DNA of 55,239 nt from Ruminococcus sp. zg-924. Its GTDB lineage: Bacteria > Bacillota > Clostridia > Oscillospirales > Acutalibacteraceae. Under the pieces are notes generated by a model. That model saw only the letters and a list, made by a program, of their open reading frames with translations. It had not been told where the DNA came from and searched no databases. The stretch spans positions 1 to 55,239 of the forward strand of contig NZ_WNJZ01000018.1 of the NCBI RefSeq assembly GCF_024433635.1, read 5' to 3'. A program made the position numbers and the translations under genes. Of the stretch, positions 8,389 to 18,078 are shown in pieces (within the stretch, counting starts at the first letter, position 1; each line of letters begins with the position of its first letter).

Positions 8389-8450
8389 ATTAGGATGCTA
8401 TTTTATACCAATCGCCCTTTTCGGAAATCAGTACTATACAGCATCCTAAT
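8389..8450 (-). repeat. Intercistronic stem-loop between binding protein and permease
   Basis: Perfect 11-base arms (ATTAGGATGCT and its complement, 8389-8399 and 8440-8450) enclose 40 bases, with partial extension of the stem (TATA/TATA). There is no T-run after the 3' arm on the transcribed strand. In ABC importer operons such a hairpin commonly protects or attenuates mRNA so that the binding protein is made in excess; that role is inferred here. Confidence 0.55.
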
Positions 8451-8469
8451 AGTAAAGCTCTGTTATTTT

Positions 8470-9309
8470 TTATTTCTCAGCGCTCTTCTCACTGCCGAAG
8501 ATTACGCTGTCGCTAAGCTCCCATTTCTTAGCTATCTCGTCAAACTTACCGTCATCAAGCATTTCATAAAGTGTGCTCTGAACCTCGTCACGAAGAGATT
8601 CGTTGCCCTTTAAGAATGCAACGCCGTACTTTTCTGTAATAATTGGTTCTGAGAGCATTACAAATTTGTCGCCACGGCTCTCAATCTGATATTTAGCAAC
8701 GCCGATGTCCATTGCGATAGCGTCGACTGACTTAGCCTCAAGGTTCATAAATGCGGTGTTGTACTCAGGAATTTGCTCAAGGCTTTTGAATGAAGCTGTA
8801 AGCTCCTTGCAATCGTCGCCCTCAAGTGCCTCAAGAGCTGATGATGCAGCCTGAACAGCTACTGTTTTTCCTTCAAGGTCATCAAAGGTTTTAATGCCTG
8901 AATCCTTGGCAACTACAAAAACCTGGCTGTTGTCAACATACGGATCTGTCCATGTGTACTTATCAATTCTGTCCTCGCTCATTGTGAAGCCGTTCCAGAT
9001 ACAGTCGATTGTCTTTGAGCTAAGCTCCATATCCTTTGAGTCCCAATCAATCGGCTGCTTTACAAGAGTCCAGCCACGTCTGTTGCAGACCTCCTGTGCA
9101 AGGTCAAGGTCAAAGCCTACATACTCACCGTTGTCATCTCTGTAACCGTACGGAGGAAAGCTTGCGTCAAAGCCAACTGTAAAGGTTTTTTTAGCGTCAG
9201 CCTGTGAACTTGTGCTGCCGCCGCAGGAAATAAGCGGAAGAGCCAAAGCAAATGCTAACACAAGCATTAAAAGTCTTTTTGGTAGTTTTGAAAATGATTT
9301 TTTGTTCAT
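8470..9309 (-). CDS. Amino-acid ABC transporter substrate-binding lipoprotein
   Basis: This 279-residue protein has a basic N-terminus, a hydrophobic stretch and the lipobox LISC with Cys29 as the lipidation site, so it should be anchored outside the membrane. The mature part begins like SBP family 3 (FTVGFDASFPPYGY, then GFDLDLAQEVCNRRGW) and carries the RSxxI-like EDRIDKY region. It captures a polar amino acid and delivers it to the permease. It is the promoter-proximal gene, as is usual when the binding protein is needed in excess. GAGGG lies 7 bases before the ATG. Ligand specificity cannot be read off. Confidence 0.9.
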   Translation of the reverse strand: MNKKSFSKLPKRLLMLVLAFALALPLISCGGSTSSQADAKKTFTVGFDASFPPYGYRDDNGEYVGFDLDLAQEVCNRRGWTLVKQPIDWDSKDMELSSKTIDCIWNGFTMSEDRIDKYTWTDPYVDNSQVFVVAKDSGIKTFDDLEGKTVAVQAASSALEALEGDDCKELTASFKSLEQIPEYNTAFMNLEAKSVDAIAMDIGVAKYQIESRGDKFVMLSEPIITEKYGVAFLKGNESLRDEVQSTLYEMLDDGKFDEIAKKWELSDSVIFGSEKSAEK

Positions 9310-9344
9310 TTTGAGTCCCTCGTTTCAATAAATTTTACTCTAAT

Positions 9345-9373
9345 ATGATAACACATCAGCGTAATAAAGTAAA
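9345..9373 (-). promoter_or_regulatory. Promoter of the amino-acid ABC operon
   Basis: On the minus strand TTTACT, 17 bases, TATCAT, about 35 bases before the lipoprotein ATG. Both boxes deviate from consensus, so this is a moderate prediction. The rest of the 9310-9475 gap is AT-rich, with no other clear signal. Confidence 0.5.
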
Positions 9374-9475
9374 TAATTTTTTTGCAGGAATTTATTGTGA
9401 AATGTTAAAATTTGCGGAATTACAAATTATTATTGTTTCTGTTATTCATATATTTTTCTTTTATCACAATAAAAC

Positions 9476-9511
9476 AAACCCACGCCGTTTTGCTCTGAAC
9501 TGCGTGGGTTT
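9476..9511 (-). terminator. Rho-independent terminator after lysA
   Basis: The stem AAACCCACGC/GCGTGGGTTT (10 bp) has a 16-base loop and is followed on the minus strand by a T-rich tract (GTTTTATT). It ends the lon-ysxC-lysA transcript. Confidence 0.85.
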
Positions 9512-9536
9512 AGACTACAAATTCGTCAATAATGAA

Positions 9537-10841
9537 TTACAAATCCAAATCGTTCTTAATTAAGTCGTCATAGCTTTCCCTGTTTACTATAAGCTTGTCT
9601 GTGCCGTTGTTTACAAGCACGATAGGCGGCTTTGGGATTCTGTTGTAGTTTGAAGCCATTGAGTAGTTATATGCTCCGGTTGAAAGAACTGCTATTGTGT
9701 CGCCCGGCTCAGCCTTTGCAATCTTTGTGTTTTCCTGAATAAGGTCGCCGCTTTCACAGCACTTGCCTGCTATTGTTACAACCGTGTCAGCCTCTTTATC
9801 AGCCTTGTTAGCTGTTACAACAGTGTACTCCGACTGATAAAGCGCATATCTTATGTTGTCGCACATACCGCCGTCAATAGAAACATAGGTTCTGACATTA
9901 GGAATAGTCTTAACGGCGCCTACTGTGTAAAGCGTAATTCCGGCCTCGCCTACAATTGATCTGCCCGGCTCTATATATACAAACGGCACCGGCAAACCGT
10001 AGTGCTCTGCCTTTGAATGAACAGCCTTTGAAACAGAGTTCATATAGTTGTCATATGCAGTTGGGTTGTCATTATCTGTATACTTTATGCCGAAGCCGCC
10101 GCCGAGGTTAAGCTCGGTTACAACGTGGCCTGTTTCGTTCTTTATAGCGCCGATGAAATCCATCATAATTTCAGCGGCAGTAACAAACGGGTCTATGTCA
10201 AAAATCTGTGAGCCAATATGGCAGTGAAGCTCTGTAAGCTCAACATTCTTAAGCTCAATCGCTTCCTTAACAGCGTTCATAGCCTCGCCTGTTTCAAGAG
10301 CAAAGCCAAACTTAGAGTCAATTTGACCTGTTCTGATAAAGTTATGTGTATGAGCGTCAACACCCGGCTTAATTCTCATTGAAATCTTCTGAACCTTGCC
10401 CTTTTCAGCGCATATTCTGTCAAGTGTTTCAAGCTCTGTCAGGTTGTCAACAACTATTTTGCCAATATTACTGTCAACAGCAAAGCACAGCTCGTCATAG
10501 GTTTTGTTGTTGCCGTGAAAGTGGATATTCTCAACCGGAAAGCCTGCTTTTAAAGCTGTGTAAAGCTCGCCGCCCGACACAACGTCAAGACCCATATTCT
10601 CTTCCTTTGCAATCTGGCACAAAGCCTTACAGCTGAGAGCCTTGCTTGCGTAAAGAGCAAGACCGTTGCCGTTGTAGTGCCTTTTGAAGGAATCAACATA
10701 GGACTTGCATGTGTTGCGGATTACATTTTCGTCAAGTACATACAGCGGTGTGCCGTACTTCTTTGCAAGCTCCACGGTATCACAGCCGCCGATAGTAAGG
10801 TGACCCTTTTCATTTGTGTTTAAACAGTCATTAACAAACAT
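9537..10841 (-). CDS. lysA: Diaminopimelate decarboxylase
   Basis: This 434-residue fold-type III PLP enzyme converts meso-diaminopimelate to L-lysine, the last step of lysine synthesis, in the cytoplasm. The PLP lysine lies in LALYASKAL, the HCHIGSQI and GGGFGIKY segments contact PLP, and the EPGRSIVGEAG motif and the CESGD motif (specificity cysteine from the dimer partner) are all present. Length is normal. AAGGAG lies 9 bases before the ATG, and only 16 bases separate it from ysxC, leaving no room for a lysine riboswitch. It is followed by a terminator. Confidence 0.95.
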   Translation of the reverse strand: MFVNDCLNTNEKGHLTIGGCDTVELAKKYGTPLYVLDENVIRNTCKSYVDSFKRHYNGNGLALYASKALSCKALCQIAKEENMGLDVVSGGELYTALKAGFPVENIHFHGNNKTYDELCFAVDSNIGKIVVDNLTELETLDRICAEKGKVQKISMRIKPGVDAHTHNFIRTGQIDSKFGFALETGEAMNAVKEAIELKNVELTELHCHIGSQIFDIDPFVTAAEIMMDFIGAIKNETGHVVTELNLGGGFGIKYTDNDNPTAYDNYMNSVSKAVHSKAEHYGLPVPFVYIEPGRSIVGEAGITLYTVGAVKTIPNVRTYVSIDGGMCDNIRYALYQSEYTVVTANKADKEADTVVTIAGKCCESGDLIQENTKIAKAEPGDTIAVLSTGAYNYSMASNYNRIPKPPIVLVNNGTDKLIVNRESYDDLIKNDLDL

Positions 10842-10857
10842 TTTCTACATCTCCTTA

Positions 10858-11454
10858 TCAGATATATTCTTCAATTTTCTCTTGAAGATATTGCAGTATT
10901 TCCTCTTTCCCATCCCCTTTAAGTGCCGAAAAAGGAAATACAGGTACGCTTCCGAAGTCGCTGAAAATCTCGCCGAACAGTTCCGTCTGTTTTTGTTGCT
11001 CGGTTTTATTCAGCTTGTCCCTTTTAGTCAACACAACTATGAACGGCAGACGGTTATGGCTAAGAAAATCAAGCATATTCATATCGTCTGCTGTCGGCTT
11101 GTGCCGCATATCAATAATCTGCACTACAACGCAGAACTTTCTCTCTCCTGCAAAATAGCCCTCAACAAGGTCTGCCCAGCGTTGCTTTTCAGACTGCGAA
11201 ACCTTTGCATAGCCGTAGCCGGGTAAATCGACAAACTTCGCCTTTTTATCAATATCAAAAAAGTTTATTGTCGCCGTTTTGCCAGGAGTTGCGCTTACTC
11301 TGGCGAGGGCTTTTCGATTAAGCAGCTTGTTTATAAGCGATGACTTACCTACGTTTGACCTGCCGGAAAAGATAATCTCCGGCAATTCAGACGGCGGCAG
11401 CTGCTTTGAAGTACCGTAAGCCGCCTCAAAGACGGAATTATTAAGGTTAATCAA
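10858..11454 (-). CDS. ysxC: Ribosome biogenesis GTP-binding protein YsxC/EngB
   Basis: 198 residues from a TTG at 11454. AGGAGG lies 6 bases before this TTG, while extending to the ATG at 11520 would run into lon without an SD, so TTG is the likely start (MINLNNSVFEAAYG). G1 GRSNVGKSSL, G3 DLPGYGYA, G4 TKRDKL and the G2 threonine region (ATPGKT) are present. EngB binds the late 50S intermediate and is essential in most bacteria. It lies 10 bases after lon and 16 before lysA, the lon-ysxC pairing that is common in Firmicutes. Confidence 0.93.
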   Translation of the reverse strand: MINLNNSVFEAAYGTSKQLPPSELPEIIFSGRSNVGKSSLINKLLNRKALARVSATPGKTATINFFDIDKKAKFVDLPGYGYAKVSQSEKQRWADLVEGYFAGERKFCVVVQIIDMRHKPTADDMNMLDFLSHNRLPFIVVLTKRDKLNKTEQQKQTELFGEIFSDFGSVPVFPFSALKGDGKEEILQYLQEKIEEYI

Positions 11455-11464
11455 AATATCCCTC

Positions 11465-13837
11465 CTATTGCTTAGCAGCGGCTTTTGAGATTTTGCCCGT
11501 TTTGCCGCTTTCAAGCGCAAGCTTTATTACCTGTGAAATTGAGTTGACAGGCACAAAGTTTATTGAGCTTCTCACCTGCTCGTCAATTTCAGAAATATCG
11601 GACACATTGTCCTCAGGGAAAATCACTGTGTCAACACCGTAGCGGTACGCAGCCATTGATTTTTCCTTTAGACCTCCAATCGGCAGCACTCTGCCACGCA
11701 GAGTAATCTCGCCTGTCATTGCTATATTCGGCTTGACAGGGCGTTTTGTCAAAGCTGAGGCAACAGCTGTCGCCATTGTGATACCCGCTGACGGACCGTC
11801 CTTTGGAACTGCTCCTTCAGGGGCATGAATATGAATATCGTATTTTTTATAGAAGTCCTGTTCAATGTGCAGTGTATCCGCCATTGTGCGTATACAGGTA
11901 ACGGCAGTCTTTGCCGATTCCTGCATTACATCACCGAGAGAACCGGTAAGCTCGATTTTACCTGAGCCGTTCATCACCGCAACCTCAATCGGCAGCGTTT
12001 CTCCGCCGACAGACGTCCAAGCAAGACCTGTGACAACACCGACCTCGGAATTTTTTTGAGCCTTTTCCGTCTTATACTTTATCGGACCGATAAGCTTTTC
12101 AATCTTTTTCGGAGTAACTGTCAAGGATTTTGCCTCACCCTCAACAAACATTATAGCCGCCTTTCTTAAAAGCTCAACTATTCTGCGCTCTAAGCTGCGG
12201 ACGCCGGCTTCTCTTGTGTAGCCGTCAATCAAAGTGTAAATTGCCTCGTCACTGATTTTAAACATCTTTTTTGTTATCCGGCAATTCTTCATCTGCTTTG
12301 GGATAAGATGATCCTTTGCAATATGGAACTTCTCTTCCCTTGTGTAGCTGTCAAGGGTGATTACGTCCATTCGGTCAAGCAGAGGTGCCGGAATCATTGA
12401 CTGATCGTTTGCAGTTGTAATGAACAGAACCTTGCTCAAATCAAAAGGCATATCTATATAGTGGTCATAGAATTTATTGTTCTGCTCGCTGTCAAGCACC
12501 TCAAGCAATGCAGAGGTTGGGTCGCCCTTGTAGTCGTTACCAAGCTTATCAATTTCATCAAGGACAAGAACGGGGTTATTTACCCCTGCTGCTTTTATTG
12601 CATTTATTATTCTGCCCGGCATAGAGGCGATATAGGTTCTCCTGTGACCTCGGATTTCGGATTCATCACGAACACCGCCAAGAGCGATTCTCTGGCACTT
12701 TCTGTTTATAGCCTGAGCTACCGATTGTGCGATTGAGGTTTTGCCGACTCCCGGAGGGCCTACAAGGCAGAGAATCTGACCCTTTATATCAGGTGACAGC
12801 TTTCGGATTGCAAGGTTTTCAAGGATATTTTCCTTAACCTTCTTAAGCCCGTAATGATTTTCATCAAGTACCTCACGTGCCGACAAGATATCTATCTTCT
12901 CCTCGGTGCTTGTGTTCCACGGCAGTTCAAGGCAAGTATCAATATATGTGCGCATTACGGTTGCTTCCTGTGAGCCGTATGGCATTCTCTCTAATCTATC
13001 ACATTCCTTTAAAAGCGTCTTTTCATTTTCCTCGCTCAGGTGAAGCTCTAAAATCTTTGAGCGCAAATCCTCAATCTCAGCGTAGTCCTCGTCCTCGGCA
13101 CCTATTTCAGACTCAATCACCTTAAGCTGTTCACGAAGATAGTATTCACGCTGGGATTCATCTATTTTTTCTTTGGCTTGCTTCGCTATGTTCTCCTGAA
13201 TGCTCAGTATGTAAAGCTCCTGCGTCAGACAGTCAACAAGCGTTTCAAGACGCTTAGTCGGCTCGTCTATTTCAAGAATTTCCTGCTTTTTCTGATAAGG
13301 AAGATTTGAATTTGCTGCAATGAAGTTTGCTAAATCCTCAGTAGCCGTAATAACGTTTAGCTTATACAAAAGCTCTGCCGGTGGTTTTGGGGCGTACATT
13401 AGGTATCTTTCAAATATATCCTTTGCGCTTCTGATTATCGCTATATCGTATGAAGTCGGCTGGTCATAATAATCCGGCTGAATATTAGTAACAGTAGCAG
13501 ACATATATGACGGTGCGTTTATCACGTTTTCAACGCTTGCACGGCACATTCCCTCAACAATTACTCTCACTGTTTCATCAGGCTGCTTTATAACCTGCAC
13601 TACCTGTGCAATTACGCCGACTGAATATATATCATTCTGCTTAGGCTCTAAGCAATTTATATTTTTCTGTGTTGCAATAAAAATAACTTGGTCACTTTTC
13701 ATAGCCACTTCAATCGCTTTAGCAGACTTTTTTCTACCTATATCAAAATGAAGCTTCATTTTCGGAAAAAGAACCAAGCCACGAAGCGGCAGCATTGGCA
13801 ACGTAAGCTCTGTGGTTTCAGTCAAAGTTTTACTCAT
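11465..13837 (-). CDS. lon: ATP-dependent protease Lon (LonA)
   Basis: 790 residues, the usual LonA size. An N-terminal substrate-binding domain ([12 protein letters not shown]) is followed by a coiled-coil stretch, the AAA+ module with Walker [10 protein letters not shown] and Walker [11 protein letters not shown], and the C-terminal protease with catalytic serine in PKDGPSAG and lysine in GLKEKSMAA. It degrades misfolded and regulatory proteins in the cytoplasm. The start at 13837 is supported by GGGAGG 7 bases upstream; an ATG seven codons earlier has no SD. It has its own promoter-like region and follows the clpX terminator, so it is probably transcribed separately from clpX, together with ysxC and lysA. 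Confidence 0.95.
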   Translation of the reverse strand: MSKTLTETTELTLPMLPLRGLVLFPKMKLHFDIGRKKSAKAIEVAMKSDQVIFIATQKNINCLEPKQNDIYSVGVIAQVVQVIKQPDETVRVIVEGMCRASVENVINAPSYMSATVTNIQPDYYDQPTSYDIAIIRSAKDIFERYLMYAPKPPAELLYKLNVITATEDLANFIAANSNLPYQKKQEILEIDEPTKRLETLVDCLTQELYILSIQENIAKQAKEKIDESQREYYLREQLKVIESEIGAEDEDYAEIEDLRSKILELHLSEENEKTLLKECDRLERMPYGSQEATVMRTYIDTCLELPWNTSTEEKIDILSAREVLDENHYGLKKVKENILENLAIRKLSPDIKGQILCLVGPPGVGKTSIAQSVAQAINRKCQRIALGGVRDESEIRGHRRTYIASMPGRIINAIKAAGVNNPVLVLDEIDKLGNDYKGDPTSALLEVLDSEQNNKFYDHYIDMPFDLSKVLFITTANDQSMIPAPLLDRMDVITLDSYTREEKFHIAKDHLIPKQMKNCRITKKMFKISDEAIYTLIDGYTREAGVRSLERRIVELLRKAAIMFVEGEAKSLTVTPKKIEKLIGPIKYKTEKAQKNSEVGVVTGLAWTSVGGETLPIEVAVMNGSGKIELTGSLGDVMQESAKTAVTCIRTMADTLHIEQDFYKKYDIHIHAPEGAVPKDGPSAGITMATAVASALTKRPVKPNIAMTGEITLRGRVLPIGGLKEKSMAAYRYGVDTVIFPEDNVSDISEIDEQVRSSINFVPVNSISQVIKLALESGKTGKISKAAAKQ

Positions 13838-13878
13838 TTTATCCCTCCCTGTGCACACAAAGTTGTAAAATTAACCGC

Positions 13879-13907
13879 ATTGTAATAAAATTTTGCCATT
13901 TTGACAG
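13879..13907 (-). promoter_or_regulatory. Candidate lon promoter
   Basis: Minus strand CTGTCA, 17 bases, TACAAT, about 40 bases before the lon ATG. A near-palindrome (GTTG-GC-GGGT-TTT-ACCC-A-CAAC) at 13911-13932 lies just upstream of the -35 box and may be a regulator site. Confidence 0.5.
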
Positions 13908-13961
13908 GTTGTTGGCGGGTTTTACCCACAACCTCAATTTTAAATATGTGTTAAAGACAAA

Positions 13962-13991
13962 GAGCTGCAACCGTGGAATCAGTTACAGCTC
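13962..13991 (-). terminator. Terminator after clpX
   Basis: On the minus strand GAGCTGTAAC and GTTGCAGCTC form a 10-bp stem with one G-U pair, followed by TTTGTCTTT. It lies 18 bases past the clpX stop and separates clpX from lon. Confidence 0.75.
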
Positions 13992-14009
13992 GTATAAGAA
14001 AAATCAAAT

Positions 14010-15329
14010 TTAAGATGCGTTGGGTTTCCTTGGGCTTTTTATTTCATCATCATTGATACTCAGCGGAGCCGGTACTTTGCCTTGATTATGAATTATTGTT
14101 ACGTTTTCGGGATTCTTAACGGTTTCGGCTGAAATGATAACCTTTTCAATAGTAGAATCAGACGGCACCTTGAACATCAAGTCCTTGAGGATACTCTCAA
14201 GGATTGAACGAAGTCCTCTTGCGCCTGTCTTTTCGTCTATCGCTTTATCCGCAATAGCCTCAAGCGCCTTATCTTCAAACTCAAGCACTACATCGTCAAG
14301 GGCAAAAAGCCGCTGATACTGCTTAATAAGTGCATTTTTAGGCTCCTTAAGTATTCTGACGAGAGAAGCCTTGTCAAGGCCGTTAAGTGCAGTGATTACA
14401 GGCAGTCTGCCGACAAGCTCAGGAATAAGGCCGAATTTAACAAGGTCATGCGAGATAACATTGCTCATCCAAGAGATTTCGTTAAGCTCTGTCTTGCTCA
14501 TAACCTCAGCACCGAAGCCAAGGCTTGACGAGCCTGTTCTCTTTTCAACAACCTTTTCAAGTCCGTCAAAAGCACCGCCGCATATAAAGAGAATGTTCTT
14601 CGTGTTAATCTGCAAAAACTCCTGCTGAGGATGCTTTCTGCCGCCCTGTGGCGGAACATTTGAAACAGTACCCTCAAGAATTTTAAGCAGCGCCTGCTGA
14701 ACGCCCTCTCCGCTTACGTCACGTGTGATGGACGGATTCTCGGACTTTCTTGAAATCTTGTCTATTTCGTCAATATAGATAATACCCATCTCAGCACGCT
14801 CAATGTCCATATCCGCAGCCTGAATCAAACGAAGAAGAATGTTTTCTACATCCTCTCCGACATAACCTGCCTGCGTAAGAGTAGTTGCGTCTGCAATAGC
14901 AAACGGAACATCAAGAATCTTTGCAAGCGTTTGTGCAAGATAAGTTTTGCCTGTACCTGTAGGACCGAGCATAAGCACGTTGCTCTTGACAAAATCCACA
15001 TCGTCGCTGCCGTGCGTTACCCTTTTATAGTGGTTATAAACTGCTACGCTCAAGGTAATTTTAGCACTGTCCTGTCCGATAACGTATTCATCAAGCTTTG
15101 CTTTAATTTCTTCGGGCTTAAGCAAATTATCAAAAGCAATATTCTTTTTTTTCTTTTTGCCTTTGGCATTGGATTTTTCATCCTGCAATATTGAGTTACA
15201 AAGCTCAATACATTCATCACAGATGTAAACACCGTTGCCGGCTATTAATCTTCCTGCCAACTCCTGTGGCTTTCCACAAAAAGAGCAGTGAATGTTTCTC
15301 TCTCTGCTTGAGTCATCTTTGTTCGCCAT
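14010..15329 (-). CDS. clpX: ATP-dependent Clp protease ATP-binding subunit ClpX
   Basis: 439 residues. The N-terminal zinc domain has CSFCGK and CDEC cysteine pairs. The AAA+ domain has Walker A GPTGTGKT, Walker [10 protein letters not shown] and the RSILE-type sensor region, and the pore loop [11 protein letters not shown] is intact. ClpX unfolds substrates and feeds them to ClpP. The C-terminal tail (residues 400-439) is of normal length. AGGAGC precedes the ATG. It lies 33 bases after clpP, an arrangement that keeps the two partner subunits in one transcript. Confidence 0.96.
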   Translation of the reverse strand: MANKDDSSRERNIHCSFCGKPQELAGRLIAGNGVYICDECIELCNSILQDEKSNAKGKKKKKNIAFDNLLKPEEIKAKLDEYVIGQDSAKITLSVAVYNHYKRVTHGSDDVDFVKSNVLMLGPTGTGKTYLAQTLAKILDVPFAIADATTLTQAGYVGEDVENILLRLIQAADMDIERAEMGIIYIDEIDKISRKSENPSITRDVSGEGVQQALLKILEGTVSNVPPQGGRKHPQQEFLQINTKNILFICGGAFDGLEKVVEKRTGSSSLGFGAEVMSKTELNEISWMSNVISHDLVKFGLIPELVGRLPVITALNGLDKASLVRILKEPKNALIKQYQRLFALDDVVLEFEDKALEAIADKAIDEKTGARGLRSILESILKDLMFKVPSDSTIEKVIISAETVKNPENVTIIHNQGKVPAPLSINDDEIKSPRKPNAS

Positions 15330-15362
15330 TGAAATTAAGCTCCTATCTTAAACAATCAAGAT

Positions 15363-15944
15363 TTATCTCTTCTCGATAACCTTATCAATCAGACCGTATT
15401 CAAGCGCCTGCTGAGCTGTCATAAAGTTATCTCTTTCGGTGTCACGTGCGATTACATCGTACGGCTGACCTGTTTTTTCAGACAAAATTGTGTTGAGCTT
15501 TTTCTTTGTCTGCAAAATATGGTCAGCGTGAATCATAATATCAGTTGCCTGACCCTTAGCACCGCCGCTTGGCTGGTGAATCATAATATCGCTGTTAGGC
15601 AGGGCAAGTCTTTTGCCCTTTGTTCCCGCTGCAAGCAGGAATGCGCCCATACTTGCCGCCATACCCATACAAATTGTTGATACATCACACTTGATGTAAT
15701 TCATTGTATCGAAAATTGCAAGACCGTCTGTTACGCTGCCGCCGGGACTGTTGATATAAAGGGAAATATCCTTTGACGGATCCTGTCCCTCTAAAAACAG
15801 AAGCTGAGCAACAACAAGGCTTGCTGTGGCGCTGTTTACTTCATCATTGAGCATAATGATTCTGTCCTTGAGCAAACGTGAGAAGATGTCGTAAGAACGC
15901 TCGCCTCTGCCGTCCTGCTCAACTACATATGGAACTAAACTCAT
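15363..15944 (-). CDS. clpP: ATP-dependent Clp protease proteolytic subunit
   Basis: 193 residues, beginning [10 protein letters not shown] as is usual for ClpP. The nucleophile serine sits in GMAASMGAF, the catalytic histidine in IMIHQPSGG, and the aspartate further on. It forms the 14-mer chamber that degrades proteins delivered by ClpX. In the 69-base gap from tig there is a weak promoter-like TTGACT (15992-15987), so clpPX may have extra transcription beyond read-through from tig. Order tig-clpP-clpX is the classic proteostasis arrangement. Confidence 0.97.
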   Translation of the reverse strand: MSLVPYVVEQDGRGERSYDIFSRLLKDRIIMLNDEVNSATASLVVAQLLFLEGQDPSKDISLYINSPGGSVTDGLAIFDTMNYIKCDVSTICMGMAASMGAFLLAAGTKGKRLALPNSDIMIHQPSGGAKGQATDIMIHADHILQTKKKLNTILSEKTGQPYDVIARDTERDNFMTAQQALEYGLIDKVIEKR

Positions 15945-16013
15945 AAGAAATCATCCCTTTATATTTAATATACAAATCAGAGGATAGTCAAAAATTAAGC
16001 TATGTATTCAAAA

Positions 16014-17294
16014 TTAAGCGATTTTTGCACTGTCCTTAACAAGCTGCATTGCCTTTTCAACGGCAAGATCCTTTGCAAGAGCATCAGCCGGAATAGCGTT
16101 CTTAACCTTGTCAGCCTCCATGCTGTATGCTTCGGCAAGTCTGTTGTACTCGTTCTCAACATCCTCGTCTGCAACCTCGATTGCTTCCTTCTCGGCAATC
16201 TTCTCAAGAATAAGGCGGAGCTTAACTCTTTTTTCAGCCTGCTCTCTGTATCCGCCTGCAAGAGTTTCAACATTCATACCTGTGTACTGCATATATGTTT
16301 CGAGGTCCATTCCCTGCTGACGCAAACGCATATCAAACTCTCTGAGCATCTCGTTCACTTCGTTATTGTACATAGCCTGAGGAACCTCACCCTCAAGAAG
16401 CTCAACCAGCTTGTCAGTGAGCTGGTTTTCAACATCGTTTTCAGACTCTCTCTGAAGTCTTTGGGCAACCTCGCCCTTAAGCTCTTCCTTGTACTCGTCT
16501 ATTGTTTCCTTGTCGCTTACGTCCTTAACAAACTCGTCGTCAAAGTCCGGAAGCTGTCTTTCCTTGATTTCATGGAGAACAATCTTAAACTCAGCGTCCT
16601 TGCCCTTAAGGTCGTCAACCTGATAATCCTCAGGGAACTTAACTGTGATTGTAAATTCGTCGTTTGTGTTGTGGCCGATAATCTGCTCCTCAAAACCGGG
16701 GATAAAGCTGCCGCTGCCGATTTTGAGGTTGTAATTCTCTGCCTTGCCGCCCTCAAATGCTACACCGTCAACAAAGCCCTCAAAGTCAATTACAGTGAGG
16801 TCATCGTTCTGAACCGGTCTGTTCTCTACTGTTACAAGGCGGCTGTTGCGCTCTCTGACATTTTGAATTTCCTGCTCAAGGATTTCATCAGTAACCTCAG
16901 TTGATTTTGCAGTAACCTCAATACCCTTATAGTTGTTTACATCAATTGTCGGCTTAACTGTAACAACAGCCATGAATGTAAAGCCGTCATCACCTACCTC
17001 AACAACATCAAGGTCGATTTTGTCATTTATTATCTCAAGACCTGCTTCCTTAGCGGCTTCTTCGAGTGCTTCCGGATATAAATCCTGCATAGCGTCCTCA
17101 TAGAAAACCTCTTTGCCATACATTTTCTCAATAATGCTCTTCGGTGCCTTTCCCTTACGGAAGCCCGGAACGTTTATATTTTTGCTCTTTTTACGGAAAA
17201 CATTGTTAATTGCCTTTTGAAAGGTTTCGCCGTCAATCTGAACCTCAAGCTCATGGCGATTTGTTTCTACCTCTTTAGTTGACTTCAAACTCAT
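16014..17294 (-). CDS. tig: Trigger factor, ribosome-associated chaperone
   Basis: 426 residues. The ribosome-binding loop appears as NVPGFRKGKAP near residue 40, followed by the PPIase domain (DLTVIDFEGFVDG, then GSGSFIPGFEEQIIG) and the helical C-terminal substrate-binding arms. It binds nascent chains at the 50S exit tunnel and catalyses prolyl isomerisation. GGAGG precedes the ATG. It is the first gene of tig-clpP-clpX. Its promoter region contains a 9-bp inverted repeat that may be an operator. Confidence 0.96.
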   Translation of the reverse strand: MSLKSTKEVETNRHELEVQIDGETFQKAINNVFRKKSKNINVPGFRKGKAPKSIIEKMYGKEVFYEDAMQDLYPEALEEAAKEAGLEIINDKIDLDVVEVGDDGFTFMAVVTVKPTIDVNNYKGIEVTAKSTEVTDEILEQEIQNVRERNSRLVTVENRPVQNDDLTVIDFEGFVDGVAFEGGKAENYNLKIGSGSFIPGFEEQIIGHNTNDEFTITVKFPEDYQVDDLKGKDAEFKIVLHEIKERQLPDFDDEFVKDVSDKETIDEYKEELKGEVAQRLQRESENDVENQLTDKLVELLEGEVPQAMYNNEVNEMLREFDMRLRQQGMDLETYMQYTGMNVETLAGGYREQAEKRVKLRLILEKIAEKEAIEVADEDVENEYNRLAEAYSMEADKVKNAIPADALAKDLAVEKAMQLVKDSAKIA

Positions 17295-17328
17295 TTTACA
17301 TTTCCTCCATAATAACAGTGTATCTCAT

Positions 17329-17370
17329 ATTGTATCACACATTAACGTAGATTGCCATAGCTTAATGTGT
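17329..17370 (-). promoter_or_regulatory. tig promoter overlapped by a 9-bp inverted repeat
   Basis: The -10 box TACAAT is at 17334-17329 and a weak -35 TGGCAA at 17357-17352 (17-base spacer). ACACATTAA at 17337-17345 and TTAATGTGT at 17362-17370 are perfect inverted arms with a 16-base spacer and bracket the -35 box. It is not a CIRCE element (TTAGCACTC-N9-GAGTGCTAA) and has no T-run, so an operator for an unknown repressor is more likely than a terminator. Confidence 0.5.
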
Positions 17371-17388
17371 AAATATTTTATAAACTTT

Positions 17389-18078
17389 TTATCTTATCAG
17401 GTTAGGGATAAAGCGAAGATAATCACAGGAAACCAGATGCATTTCAACACCCTTGTAGTCGCCCGTTACGGCATACTTAAAAGCGTTTGAGCCGTGAAGA
17501 TGCCCGTAGTAGCATTTGCCGATTTTATATTCAAGCAGAATATTCATCAGCTCTTCACATTCCCGACCCTGATATACAGGCGGATAATGCAGGAACGCCA
17601 CAGGCACCTTTCCTGTTTTCAGCGCCGCCTCAATAGACGTTCTAAGCCTGCCTGCTTCACGGTTGATAATCTTTTTATCAGCGTCAGCCTCGGCGTCATA
17701 GAACCATCCTCTTGTGCCGCAGACGGCGTAATTATCAAGCTCATATGCGTTGTTAAACATAATTGAAATTGTATCGAAGCAGTTTTGCTTTAGATAATCC
17801 TCGATTTTCTTTTTTGTCTGCCACCAATAGTCGTGGTTGCCCTTAATGAATATTTTTCTGCCGGGAAGCTCATTTATAAACTTGAAGTCCTCATAGGTTT
17901 CCTCAAGCTTCATCGCCCAAGAAATATCACCGCCGATAATAACGGTGTCGTTATCGGTTACAAGCTTTTTCCAGTTGCTCTCAAGGCGAGATACATAATC
18001 TGTCCAGCCTCTGAAAATATCCATTGGCTTGTTTGTACCAAGCGACAGGTGCAAATCTGCAATGGCAAACAAAGACAT
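17389..18078 (-). CDS. Metallophosphoesterase family protein
   Basis: This 229-residue calcineurin-like phosphoesterase has the metal-binding motifs in order: DLHLS, GGDISWA, KGNHDYWW, FLHYPP and YGHLHG. It should hydrolyse phosphoester bonds using two metal ions. No signal peptide is seen, so it is cytoplasmic. Its ATG follows the thrC TAA without a gap, so it is translated from the thrC transcript. The substrate is unknown. Confidence 0.85.
   Translation of the reverse strand: MSLFAIADLHLSLGTNKPMDIFRGWTDYVSRLESNWKKLVTDNDTVIIGGDISWAMKLEETYEDFKFINELPGRKIFIKGNHDYWWQTKKKIEDYLKQNCFDTISIMFNNAYELDNYAVCGTRGWFYDAEADADKKIINREAGRLRTSIEAALKTGKVPVAFLHYPPVYQGRECEELMNILLEYKIGKCYYGHLHGSNAFKYAVTGDYKGVEMHLVSCDYLRFIPNLIR

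Noticed and set aside
10842-10857. Lysine riboswitch before lysA
   Set aside because: Only 16 bases separate lysA from ysxC, too short for an L-box.
13886-13905. Possible CtsR box upstream of lon (TGTCAAA-A-TGGCAAA)
   Set aside because: CtsR sites need heptads spaced by three bases and a better second copy; here the spacing is one base and the second heptad is degenerate.
16002-16904. 300-codon open frame on the plus strand opposite tig
   Set aside because: It is a shadow of tig: it overlaps the gene completely, its translation has no family motifs, and tig has full-length homology and an SD.
17337-17370. CIRCE element at tig
   Set aside because: The arms do not match TTAGCACTC/GAGTGCTAA and the spacer is 16, not 9.
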